From: Tubulinosema ratisbonensis | Taxonomy: Eukaryota; Microsporidia; Tubulinosematidae | Length of the DNA stretch: 13,948 bases | Direction of reading: 5' to 3' | NCBI GenBank assembly: GCA_004000155.1 | Contig: RCSS01000205.1 | Location: forward strand, 1-13,948 | In this document: positions 1-8,736 of the stretch, one piece after another | Numbering within the stretch: the stretch's first letter is position 1 | Layout: each line of letters starts with the position of its first letter | The notes under the pieces: model-generated | Told to the model about the DNA's origin: nothing | The model's input: the letters and a program-made list of their open reading frames with translations, nothing else | The model's database searches: none | Program-made: the position numbers and the translations under genes

Positions 1-18
1 AGAGAAAAAATCATTCTT

Positions 19-420
19 GAAGTTAATAAAACTGTAGTTTAAGACAGAGGTACACAATAATTTAAATATTGTTGTATGATAAAATGACAAGTTTAACGTT
101 AAAGCCAGGTGGCATGCAAATAACAATCAAAAAAATGTTTTTAGTGGAAATTGAAAAGTAGAACCCACAATAAAAATTGTTAAGACAGATACTATTGTAA
201 GAACTGATGAACATGTAAGATTTCCTTTAAAAAGTAGTAATTTAAAAATCGCACATCAGGTGTTATTCTCTGTAGCAGGGTTGTATAAAGAGTGGATTTT
301 TTACAATGTTTATAAAAAATCTTAGTAATTTTTAAAGTAGAAATAAAATTGAGTCATGGTGTGATGCAGAATATAAAATATCGTTAAAAAGTTAATTTTT
401 TTAAAAAGGAACGTTATTTT
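19..420 (+). pseudogene. Decayed Merlin/ISXO2-like transposase, catalytic-domain remnant
   Basis: There is no open frame, but fragments across frames follow the order of an ISXO2-like (Merlin) DDE transposase. 'IILEVNKTVV' near 16-42 resembles the first catalytic block (usually VQIDET), with Asp replaced by Asn and Glu by Lys. 'FLVEIEK' near 139 is followed after a frame change by 'EPTIKIVKTDTIVRTDEHV' at about 161-217, which matches the block around the second catalytic Asp (TDEH retained). 'IAHQV' near 248 resembles the conserved His segment. 'NKIESW' at 342-359 resembles the third catalytic block (N.IE..W), with Glu at 351-353. The spacing of these blocks fits the family, allowing for small deletions. 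It looks like a different subfamily from the better copies further right, because it has KIESW rather than ESFNNELK. The 5' part lies outside the window. The family assignment is inferred from motif order, not from a database search. Confidence 0.5.
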
Positions 421-1542
421 AAAAGAAAAAGATCGTAAAAACCATTTCAACTTAATAAAAAATAAATAAAAAAAATACTTTTATTGACAAAAACAGTAAA
501 AAAATAGGTCGCAATTAAAGTAAAACTTGGCGGGAAATTTTTTACGCGCAAAAAATCACCCTATTTTTATGTTTCAACACGTAGAATAAATTTCTATATT
601 AACTATTAATCATATTATTTATTAAAAAATAACCTCCATTAATTTTTGAATTNATATATGTTTCAAATTTCGTTGATTGAATTCTTTTACTACTTCCAAG
701 GTTTTTCTATAAAAATAATCTATGATTGTTAAGTTAAGTGTATTACATTAACTATTTGTTTTTTTTATGTTCAGTAATAAGTGACAATATATTGAAAGTA
801 ATTTTTATTTAATTTGATTTTTATTTTTTAAGAACGGCATGCGCAAAAATTAATATTTTTTTTACTTAGATATTACTACATAAATATACTATTTTTGACA
901 TTTTTCTTTGTATATCATTTTGATTATAATGTTTAAAAACATTATAAACATTGTTTTTCTTTGCAAAAAAAGCATAGTTGTCTGAAAAGTTTAAATACAA
1001 AGAGTATATTTTATAGTAAATTTGAATAATTTTAATAAATATTTTTATATATTCCTGAAGATATAATCCATACACTAGGTGGTATAAATAAAGAATTAAA
1101 AATAACTGTTTTTTTGTTTGTTTTTATTTATTGATAATTTCATAGTTTCTTATAAATTATTCTTTATATACTTTAATTTAATAAAAAAGAGACACTGCAG
1201 GATATTATACCTATGATTTGTTTTAGCTATAACAGTATTCTTTATTAATCTACTTTTTTTATGATAAAAAAATATTATTTATTTATTTTATGCAATATTA
1301 TAGCTTAATAAAATATTTTTTTACTCAATGAACAAGAAACAAAAACAAGCCAACTAAATGCAAAAATTAAAAATAAGAATTTTTTTTAAAGATCAATCAT
1401 TTATTTTTTAATTAAAACATAAATAAATATTTATTTTTTATGTAATTTATATTTTTGATTATTAAATTATAAGAAAAATTGTAAAAAATTTATTATAAAC
1501 TAAAATTAGCAAATTTTTTTACAAAAAAACGTATTATTGATT
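421..1542. other. AT-rich spacer, no supported gene
   Basis: No convincing coding sequence is seen on either strand. The longest open stretch (866-1075, minus) starts at GTG, is rich in Ile/Tyr/Lys as random AT-rich sequence would be, and has no relative in the window. A GC-rich island at 526-540 reads cttggcgggaaattt, followed by acgcgc at about 544. A short GC patch, cggcatgcgc, lies near 835. One undetermined base is at 653. The left part may be the 3' tail of the transposon remnant that ends near 420. Confidence 0.6.
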
Positions 1543-2760
1543 TTATTTATTAAATATTCCTTTTTCCCTCAAATATCCTTCTTCTTCCCCAATCCTCTCA
1601 TTAAACCTAATTTTAACCTCTTTCCATTCATACTTCACATTCTCAATCAAATCAGAAACAAAATTCGACGTAATTTTGCATTCCTCAAATACCTTTTTAG
1701 AATACCTTTTCTCATCCCTTCTTTCCTTCATTTTGTCACAAATATATTTCGTTTGGTCGAAGCCATCCGTCAATTTTTCTTTACAATTTCTTAAAATTAA
1801 AAAAATTGCTTTTTTGGTTTCCAAACTTTTTGACAAAAAATTTTTTGTTTTTTCGTAAATTTGTGTGTTAACAGCTTTTGACTCAAGTATTTGTGCTAGG
1901 ATTTCAGATAATTTAAAAAATTCTTCGTTTAAAACCAACGATTCAACAAACAAGTTTCGTATATTTTCGGTGAAATCTAAATAATTTTCTTTCAAATTTT
2001 GAAATTTAAGCACAGCATCGGTTTCTAACTCTGAATTAGATCTTTTACTCAACAAAAATTTGATAAAATTGCTCTGATCAAGATATAATTTTGATGTGTC
2101 CATTTGGTTGGTTTTTACTTTAGAAAGAAAAGCTAAGAAATTGCTTGTTGATCTGTGTAACTCTTTTTCAAACTTTGAAATTTCCTCAAAATAATTTTTT
2201 AATTCGATTTCGTCATAATTTTTTAAATTCTCTTTTAAATCTTTAAAATTGCTTTTGAGATAAAATAGTTTACCTGTTACGTCGAATATTCTTGCCAAGA
2301 ATAAATTGTTATTGTTTACGTTTTTTCTTTCGTTTTCTGTTATGTGGACTAAGAAATATTCATAGTTATTTTTTTGAGGTTCGGTTTTATTGGTGTCATT
2401 TTTGTCTGACGAAGTAACAGGGTAAGTAAAAGGTGGTGGTGGTATTACTATTGGCGGAGGATTAGATTGAAATTCTTTACTTTGGGAAAAGTTTAAAAAA
2501 GGATATTCTGATAAATTTTCTTTAGAGATTGTTGAACTATCATTATGAATTGAAGAATTTTGGTTGTTTAATAAAGGATTGTTTTCTTTGGTATAATTTA
2601 ACTCACTTACAATCTTTTCACTTAAGTTAAAAGGTTCACTTAGCATTTCTTGATTTCTAGTATTGTTTGTTAAAGGTTTACTTTTTATAATATACCCACT
2701 AATGGTAAGAAATACACAAAATAATCCAAACACACCTAAAAGAATCTTAACTAAATTCAT
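1543..2760 (-). CDS. Unknown membrane-anchored or secreted protein, Asn/Pro-rich with helical C-terminal half
   Basis: The 405-codon open frame starts at an ATG (2760) and ends at TAA (1543-1545). I do not recognise the family. Residues 5-26 are strongly hydrophobic after a single Lys, so they form either a signal peptide or a signal anchor. Residues 30-100 are rich in Asn, Ser and Glu with many N-x-S/T triplets. Residues 101-110 are a proline patch (PPPIVIPPPP). From about 135 the chain is charged and probably mostly alpha-helical, with repeated Leu/Phe spacing and Cys at 328, 341 and 360. The complementary strand is also open in places, but the minus frame is much longer, has normal amino-acid use and begins with a sensible targeting segment. 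A TATA-like TATAAATA lies at 2780-2787, roughly 20 nt upstream of the start, compatible with the short leaders of microsporidian genes. The gene is isolated, with no operon-like neighbour. It is probably lineage-specific. Confidence 0.8.
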   Translation of the reverse strand: MNLVKILLGVFGLFCVFLTISGYIIKSKPLTNNTRNQEMLSEPFNLSEKIVSELNYTKENNPLLNNQNSSIHNDSSTISKENLSEYPFLNFSQSKEFQSNPPPIVIPPPPFTYPVTSSDKNDTNKTEPQKNNYEYFLVHITENERKNVNNNNLFLARIFDVTGKLFYLKSNFKDLKENLKNYDEIELKNYFEEISKFEKELHRSTSNFLAFLSKVKTNQMDTSKLYLDQSNFIKFLLSKRSNSELETDAVLKFQNLKENYLDFTENIRNLFVESLVLNEEFFKLSEILAQILESKAVNTQIYEKTKNFLSKSLETKKAIFLILRNCKEKLTDGFDQTKYICDKMKERRDEKRYSKKVFEECKITSNFVSDLIENVKYEWKEVKIRFNERIGEEEGYLREKGIFNK

Positions 2761-3903
2761 AAATAAAATATTTTACATGTATTTATACTTTTTTTCTGAT
2801 CTTTTTCTTGATTAATTAAAAAACTAATTTATCAAAATGTAATTAATCATATTTTTCATTGATTAATTTGATATAAAAAAGGTAAATGAAATATTTTTTT
2901 CATTTAAATAAAGTAAAAATAGATAATTAAAGTTAAATTTACACACATTTTAAAAAATAATGTTGGTTATTTAATGTTTTAGAATAAACTTTAAAATTTC
3001 TTACTTGATTCTTTATTAAACAAATGTAATTTAATAAATCGAAATGGCCAATTAAATTCTAAATATATTAAAAAATTAAACACAAACACTGTTTTTGAAG
3101 TATAAAAAATAAAATTAACTTATGAAAATTAAATATTTTAAAAACGTTTGTTTATAAAAGTAAAATCTTATATGTTTAATTTATTTTTAAAGATTTAATA
3201 CTTGAATTCTTTTTTACTTTTTACAGCTTAAATATATTTTATCTAAAATTTTTTTATTTGATGTTTCAATTATAAAAAAAAAGTTTTATAATATTAATTC
3301 TCAGGTTATTTCATAAAAGAATTTAATATTTTTAAGAAATAAAACAAACAAACTTATAAATTACTATGTTTATTTTTAATAATTTATAAAAAATAAGATA
3401 TTTTACTTTATTTAGTAAAAAAATTTACATTTAAATTTGTTAAAAAATAATATTTTTTCAGATTTTTCGAAAAAATTAAAAGATTGAAATAAAATTTACT
3501 TATTCATAAAATAAAAAAAAAGATTAATTTATTTATGTATTGTGAAATACATAATTTTTTTAAAATATCTCAAATGTTTGCGAAAGCTTAACAAATAATG
3601 CACCGTTACAAATTAAATATCAACACATTATTTGTACAAAAAAATATCTGAATGTTTAGTTTTATTCTATTGAAGTTAAATTCTAATAAAACTTATTTTC
3701 TCAAAACTTTATGACAAGGAAAAATGTATTTTAAGATTTCTTTACAATTAATAGTTAATTTTTTTATAAAATAATCACGAATTTATTTTAAAAATATATT
3801 TGTAAATTGTTTTTATCGCAGATATTTAGTTTAGATTAAGAAAATACATCTAGAGACTAAAAAAGAAATAAATTAAGAAAATATCAAAAAGTATCTTTTT
3901 GAC
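2761..3903. other. AT-rich spacer, no supported gene
   Basis: This is about 1.1 kb of A/T-dominated sequence with no open frame of note on either strand and no motif I can place in a family. Visible structure is limited to short inverted repeats, for example acaaataatg at 3591-3600 against cattatttgt at 3626-3635 (10-bp arms, 25-nt loop). The left end presumably holds the promoter of the gene starting at 2760. Confidence 0.6.
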
Positions 3904-4190
3904 GTGATATATACTTTGAATAGAAAAGCATTGTGTACAGGTATGCACGAAAAAGACTCAACTATTTAAGATAATTGTTCTTAAAGGAATATAGCAGTAA
4001 ACTTAACATCCATTTAGATAATATTTTATTTTACAATTCTTAATTTAATAATAATCAGAATTATAATCATGATTTTGCGAAACATACCTGAAGTTATGTA
4101 GATTCGGATACAAAAGAAACACATCCTAACCGTAGAATTGTTATAATTACTGTAGACAGAGTAAAAAATATAAGTAATAACATTTACTAA
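3904..4190 (+). pseudogene. Decayed Merlin/ISXO2-like transposase, C-terminal remnant
   Basis: Fragments on the plus strand follow the C-terminal order of an ISXO2-like transposase. 'VIYTLNR' at 3904-3924 and 'EKDSTI' near 3950 stand where the family has V..R..TL and GSTI. A second frame then carries 'YNHDFAKHT', a stop, and 'SYVDSDTKETHPNRR' up to about 4130, resembling the family block H.TVNHS..YVD..T..HTN.IE. It ends with 'DRVKNISN' before a stop at 4188-4190. The catalytic Glu after the HTN-like segment is not recognisable. The VD..T..H signature suggests the same subfamily as the remnant at the left edge rather than the ESF.NELK copies. No N-terminal half is seen. The copy is very old and the call rests on motif order only. 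Confidence 0.4.
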
Positions 4191-4708
4191 AATTTAATAA
4201 TTAAAAATTTGCACTCTGAATATTGATTTTAGAGAGGATGAATATAAAATTTATTATAATCTTAGATTTGGTTAATTATAAAAAAATTTTTTTTTGCGGA
4301 AACTTTTTTAAATAATTAAAATAAATCATAACCTAATTAAAAAATTTTTTGATAGTTTAAATACTATGTTTAATATTTAAGTAGTGTTACGAAATTTAAT
4401 AAGATTATGATTTGAAAATATAAACCTTTAAAAGTATTTGAGAATACTTTAATAAATTAAAATGATAAGACTTTTAGATTTATTAATAAGTTTTAAATGA
4501 AGGCTGTAAAATAAATGATATTGTATTAAATTTTAAATATCGATATTTGAAAAAAATAAAATAAAAACACTGCTAATTCAACAAAATCATAAAATAATTT
4601 TTATTTTTTTAGGTTTTTACAAATATCAAACCTTTACTAAATATTTACTTTATGAATTGATTTGATGTTTCAAAAAATTTAAAAAATTTTTTTAAACCGT
4701 AAGTTTTT
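4191..4708. other. AT-rich spacer downstream of the membrane-protein gene
   Basis: No coding sequence or recognisable element is seen. The sequence is dominated by A/T runs. The right end must contain the 3' end signals of the minus-strand gene that stops at 4709-4711, but AATAAA-like strings are too frequent at this composition to be informative. Confidence 0.55.
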
Positions 4709-5576
4709 TCAATCATCACGGATTCCGTAATATCCTTTTAATCCTGATCCTAAAATATAAAAATCATATGTAGTCAAACAAAAATAAATAACCATTCTAC
4801 CCAAATATAATCCCATTTTCACTTTATCAAATCTAATTAAATTTTTACTTACCCTTTCATACAGCACCATTTTAAAATAAATGATACCAATATAAAAATA
4901 CAAATGCCTAATACACAAAACCATGAAATAGTCTTGATAATTCTATTCTCGTATTTTTCATACAACGAACAGAATAAATCTATTCCTAATAATGAGTGCA
5001 ACAAAGATGTATTGTTATATGATTGGTTTTTATAACTCGTACCTGCGACAATGTTAGTAAACAACATTCTATAAATGTAAATATATGCAACTGTTCTGGT
5101 AACTATGGTCATAGATCTTATCTAATTATGTTTTAACTTACGTTTAAAGCTTTTTTTAATTTTAAATTAGAACCTAGTTTTTTATTTCGTTGAAATATAA
5201 TTTTACGAGCGAACAAGTCAAAGTTTTTTAACACAAACAAAAATTCAAATATCAACGGAAGTAAAAAGCCAAGAATTAAATAAGGTTTTTTTGAAAATGG
5301 GATTAATAAGGCTGAATTTAGAAATATAAATATTGTAAAATAGAAATATAATAAAAGAGCTTGGTGGTTTAAAGCTAAGAATGCATAAGAGAATGATGTA
5401 AAACTTACAAAATTCCCAAAAAAGAATCCTGATACACCATAAATAACGCTTCCGTAAATTTTGATACCCATATCGAGCAAATAGTTAATTAGTAACTTGG
5501 CGTATATGGTATAAACTATTATTTCTACCAAATTGAAACAACAGTAAATCAAATAGAATATCAGAATTCTATTCAT
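4709..5576 (-). CDS. Multi-pass membrane protein of unknown family, three exons with two 20-nt introns
   Basis: Three adjacent minus-strand frames join into one 275-residue protein when 5122-5141 and 4833-4852 are removed: exon 1 5142-5576 (435 nt), exon 2 4853-5121 (269 nt), exon 3 4709-4832 (124 nt). The total is 828 nt, a whole number of codons. The frame can be read from a GTG at 5582, but the first ATG is at 5576 and an in-frame stop lies further upstream, so 5576 is preferred. The protein is very hydrophobic. Exon 1 has about four membrane segments (roughly residues 4-22, 43-62, 73-95, 98-116) and a basic stretch near 125-140. Exons 2 and 3 add two or three more. The C-terminal part, from 'LYEKYE' through 'SGLKGYYG', aligns without gaps to the partial gene at 13643-13948, so both belong to a family. 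I do not recognise its function. The alternative is a frameshifted pseudogene or two short genes; intron structure and the paralogue argue against that. Confidence 0.7.
4833..4852 (-). other. Candidate 20-nt spliceosomal intron 2
   Basis: On the minus strand the sequence is GTAAGTAAAAATTTAATTAG. Left in place, it brings exon 2 to a stop immediately (aaa ggg taa). Removed, it gives Lys-Gly-Phe-Asp across the junction (phase 2) and continues in frame to the stop at 4709. After removal there are 60 residues between the shared 'YEKYE' and 'SGLK' in this protein, the same as in the intronless paralogue at the right edge. Confidence 0.75.
5122..5141 (-). other. Candidate 20-nt spliceosomal intron 1
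   Basis: On the minus strand the sequence is GTAAGTTAAAACATAATTAG. Unspliced, exon 1 ends two codons later at a TAA inside this segment. Removing it joins ...Ala-Leu-Asn to Ile-Arg-Ser-Met (phase 0) and links exon 1 to exon 2 in frame. It matches intron 2 at 17 of 20 positions, including a full GTAAGT donor and the TAATTAG end, in which the likely branch adenine sits almost on the acceptor. Confidence 0.72.
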
Positions 5577-5705
5577 AATCACAAAGCAAAATTTTGTTTA
5601 TTTATTTGTGACATTAATTAAAAAAATTTTTCATCAAAATTATAAACCAAAAATCACCTTTCAAATTTTAAAAAATTTTACGTGATTTTATTCTATGACA
5701 TGTAA

Positions 5706-6350
5706 ATATGTGAAAATCAAAAAAAAATTTAGATGATAAGTTTTTTTTAAAAAGTTCAAAAAAGAAAGTGAGTAAAAAATATTTAGAATTTATGATGAAA
5801 TATCCAAGATTTCTGTAACAAAAGCCTGAAAGGTAAGGTATATTATAGCAATCGACAGAGGGCATTGATTTGTTTGAGCGGGTGAAAGACTTGCAGTGTC
5901 TTGCCCTATAACTATTTATACAGAAACAAATTTTCCTAAATTCTTCTTCCGACAAGGTATTAATATATGTAGAAGGTATAATTAAAGATCTTCGTATAAA
6001 TTTCGTATCCATAAGCAACAAAAAAATATTTACACTGTTTTTCCAATGTATAATGCAAGGATGAAAATTTATATAAAACTATATGCAATACCTAAAAAAA
6101 TATAATCCCAAACCTACAGGCAAAATAGATTTGCTTGATTTTGAGTTTACTTAAAATAAAGTATGCAAATATATTTTACTGGAGCAAATTGTAGAGATGT
6201 TGATTTCACTTTAATCGAATATTATAGCTTAAAAGTGATGAATTGGAGATTTGAGAGATCATAATAAAATTCAAATATTGCATTACACTGTAAGCTTATA
6301 CTAACACAAGTTTTTGTATTCTTACAAAATAAAAGCTAAGAAAGTTACAA
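5706..6350 (+). pseudogene. Decayed Merlin/ISXO2-like transposase
   Basis: The plus strand reads as a broken ISXO2-like transposase. One frame, interrupted by stops, runs from about 5715 to 6054. It contains 'RFL' stop 'QKPER' near 5808-5832, standing where the zinc ribbon has WRC..C. Then come 'GIDLFERVKDLQ' near 5859-5895, matching the S-FFERVK block, and 'EGIIKDLR' near 5972-5996. A shifted frame gives 'DENLYKTICNT' near 6064-6096, resembling DETMLNYKCKS, then 'KIDLLDFEF' near 6123-6150 in place of the LCIVEFE block. 'LHYTV' near 6280-6294 resembles the H.TV.HK block. The third catalytic Glu is not found. It is related over about 220 bp to 12917-13138, and the two share two in-frame stops. 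The opposite strand happens to be open over 5668-6021; I treat that frame as a shadow. Confidence 0.5.
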
Positions 6351-6495
6351 TTTAAATTTTATTTAGATAAGTTATCAAAATTTCCGAAAGAAAATTGAAT
6401 TATTTATGATTAGTTTACTAAATGTTTAATTTAAAATATGAAATTCTCTTATAATTCCATCTAGTTTTGGCTTGTGAGTGACAAAGTACTAATAA

Positions 6496-6953
6496 CATAC
6501 TATCAACAGTCTTGAAGCATATAACAAACATAAAAGTGATGTATCAGCAACAAAACAATCATTCTTAATTTCTTTAATTTCTGAAATTTATGTAGATTTC
6601 GAACTATGTAGAGTAGAATTAATATAACAGGATCTGTTTGGCAATGATATATTAGTGAAGGCAGAAAAAATGAAAAAGTATTTAAAGAGTGTAAGACAAC
6701 AAAAAGACGTCAATTTCTTAAACAAGTGATTTTTATTTCAAATTTAGTATAGCGATTAAAAAATAATCTTAAAGTACACCCTTTTTAAGAAAATTAGTTG
6801 AAATAAAAGATTAAAAAAAATATATTTAAGTGGTATAAAGACTAACTTGCTATAGATTACTATGTAGCAGATAATATTTTATCATTATCTGTTGAGTTGC
6901 ACCTATAATAAATATAACCAATAGGTTATTTATGTTTTCACCAAGCTCTAGTT
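6496..6953 (+). pseudogene. Possible pogo/Tigger-like (CENP-B type) transposase remnant
   Basis: One plus-strand frame from 6496 to about 6745 has only two stops and reads like the N-terminal DNA-binding half of a pogo/Tigger transposase. 'HTINSLEAYNKHKSDVSATK' resembles the first helix-turn-helix. After a stop, 'DILVKAEKMKKYLKSV' and 'DVNFLNK' stop 'FLFQI' resemble the CENP-B type segment, where the family has KA..L followed by DF.AS.GWL..FK. Further on, 'INITNRLFMFSPSSS' near 6906-6950 could be a worn version of the block around the first catalytic Asp (usually N.DETGLF..P), with the acidic residues lost. Nothing beyond 6953 can be aligned. It directly follows the Merlin remnant ending near 6350. 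This is inference from motif resemblance, and it could be chance in part. Confidence 0.35.
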
Positions 6954-7179
6954 TTATATTTAATTTTATATATCTATATTTTGATTAAAAATTTGTTTAT
7001 GTATTAGATATTTATTCTTCTTGAATAAAAAAATAGGGCAAGTTTGCCTTCAATTTTTAGTTTACCAAAAAATTTTAATTAGATTATTTCTAAAAAAATA
7101 TTGAAATATAAAGTTAAGCAATTATTTAAATGGTATATTTCTTTCTTTATAAAATTAATTATAAAATTTGAATCCTCTA

Positions 7180-8013
7180 ATGTCACTCGGTGTCTTAATA
7201 CTATTGTGTAGACAGAATTTACAAGAAGATTTTATACAATTTTGTGATTGAAAATTTTATCAAAAAGAGGAAAATATATGCGAAATTAAAGTAAATTAAT
7301 GTCATTTGTTGTTTACAAACAAAATATTTATACTTTTGCTTACAACCGCGTGCAAAAACAATGCCAAGCATATATAACATAGAAAAGTATTTGCAAATGG
7401 AAAGTATTTGAAACCTTGGATTATCTTTATTTGATATTTTATGAAAAATTATGAGATAATCGGCTTGGCAAATGTCAAACAATTAAAAACTGACATTTGA
7501 TTATGACAAAAGGCTATAAAAAATATTAAAAATATCTATTCCTGAAACAGACTTTTCTTTAAAAATGATCCAAATTTTATAGTTCAAATTGATGAAACTA
7601 TGTTAAACTATAAAGTAAAAAGCCTCTATGACAATCTTTATACAATTAAATTGATTTATTGTTTATAATTTAGTGTTTTGATGATATTTTAAGGGCCTGT
7701 GAAAAAAAATTCTTGATAAAAAAACAAGAAACAATAAAATGTAACAAATAACTTATAAAAACATCATTTGGTCCTCTGAATATAAGTCTTAGATAATTTT
7801 GTTTAAATATTATTTTAATCATGACACTTTTTACCACAAATAGGAATTTGAGAGTTCTTAAGCCAAAATTTATACCTAATAATTAATTTATTCCGCTGCA
7901 AAATAAAATTAGAATTAAAACGACATAATGGAAATTTAGCTAAAAAAAGAGGAGATAATTTTTTGTGAGAGTTTTTTTCTTTTCTAATCAAGAAGCCAAT
8001 TGCTTTAAAATAA
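7180..8013 (+). pseudogene. Near full-length decayed Merlin/ISXO2-like transposase
   Basis: From a possible ATG at 7180 to a TAA at 8011-8013 the plus strand has about 278 codons, the usual size for this family, but with several stops and frame changes. In order, there is 'ACKNNAKHI' stop 'HRKVFANGKYLKPW' near 7350-7425, which is the CxxxxSIR..SFFANxK block after the zinc ribbon. Next come 'SIPETDFSLK' near 7536-7565 and 'FIVQIDETMLNYKVKS' at 7576-7623, with the first catalytic Asp (7591-7593) intact. Then come 'ILDKKTRNN' near 7712 and 'NIIWSSEYKS' near 7758-7790, where the second catalytic Asp has become Ser. These are followed by 'FNHDTFYHK' near 7822 and 'KIKLELKRHNGNLAKKRGDN' at about 7902-7960, the NELKLEIKKR.G block. 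The expected ESF before it reads NLF, so the third catalytic residue is also lost. Two of the three catalytic positions are therefore gone. A 9-bp perfect inverted repeat lies inside it. Confidence 0.75.
7469..7499. repeat. Perfect 9-bp inverted repeat (hairpin)
   Basis: caaatgtca at 7469-7477 is the exact reverse complement of tgacatttg at 7491-7499, with a 13-nt loop. It lies within the transposase remnant at 7180-8013, so it may be a by-product of decay. Confidence 0.6.
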
Positions 8014-8736
8014 ATGAAAATTAAAAAAATTTAACATTCATTTTTTAAATTTTTTTCACATTGTAAATTATTAAATTTTAAAAAAAATTATTTATTTATT
8101 TGAATTTGTTTTTATTTTATATTCTAAAAATATTTTTACATTACCCCGCATTCAAAATATTTGATCTAAATTTTTTTAATGACATAAAATTAGAATAAAC
8201 TCATTTTTTATCAAAATATATAACTAAAGATTCAGCAAGAAACAATCGAAATTCTATTTTATTTCACTTTTAAATAATTTTTTTCAATAAAATAAATAAA
8301 TCTTCTCATCTAATACTTGATCAACCAACCAATCAGAAAAAAAATAATTTTAAAACATAAAAACTTTAAAATTTTAACATCAAACATTTCTATTTAAAGA
8401 AACTTCTTGATATTCCAAAACAAAGTTACAAACCTAAAACACTTTACAAAACGCATCAAACAGTTCTTTATTTAATTTGCGTTTAAAAGAATATCCTACC
8501 AAAAAGTTTTATAAATAAATCTTAATTAGTTCTTTACTTAAGTTTGATTATTAATAAATAAATTTAAAAATCTAATACACTAATTCAAAAAAAAGATTTT
8601 AAATTAAGATCTGTCATTCGTTATCAAATTTATAAAGGAAATTTTTTGATGACATCAGATTGATTAATTCTTTTTTATTTACATCTTTTGTTTCAGATAA
8701 AGACATAAATTTAATAATAATTAATAACAAACAAAG
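8014..8736. other. AT-rich upstream region of the STE12-like gene
   Basis: No gene or transposon block is recognised. The region runs from the end of the transposase remnant to the start of the STE12-like gene and must hold its promoter. The 60 nt before the ATG are A/T with few G or C (ttaataataattaataacaa just upstream), similar to leaders of other genes here. No TATA or GGG/CCC element stands out enough to claim. Confidence 0.55.

Noticed and set aside
866..1075. 69-codon minus-strand open frame
   Set aside because: It starts at GTG, has the Ile/Tyr/Lys/Asn composition expected of random AT-rich sequence, and shows no motif or relative.
1537..1858. Plus-strand open frames opposite the 1543-2760 gene
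   Set aside because: They are antisense shadows of a much longer, better-composed minus-strand gene.
5375..5408. GTAAGT...CTTAG segment of 34 nt inside exon 1 of the membrane-protein gene, considered as a third intron
   Set aside because: Its removal would shift the frame and delete part of a membrane segment. It lacks the TAATTAG end and is not 20 nt like the other two.
5577..5582. GTG at 5582 as start of the membrane-protein gene
   Set aside because: An ATG in the same frame lies two codons downstream at 5576, and GTG starts are not expected in a microsporidian.
7160..7185. gaatcc-containing stretch considered as a tRNA T-arm
   Set aside because: No matching acceptor, anticodon or D-arm could be assembled around it. 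No tRNA was found in the window.
7219..7482. 87-codon minus-strand open frame
   Set aside because: It starts at TTG and lies opposite the Merlin transposase remnant at 7180-8013, whose ordered blocks explain the region better.
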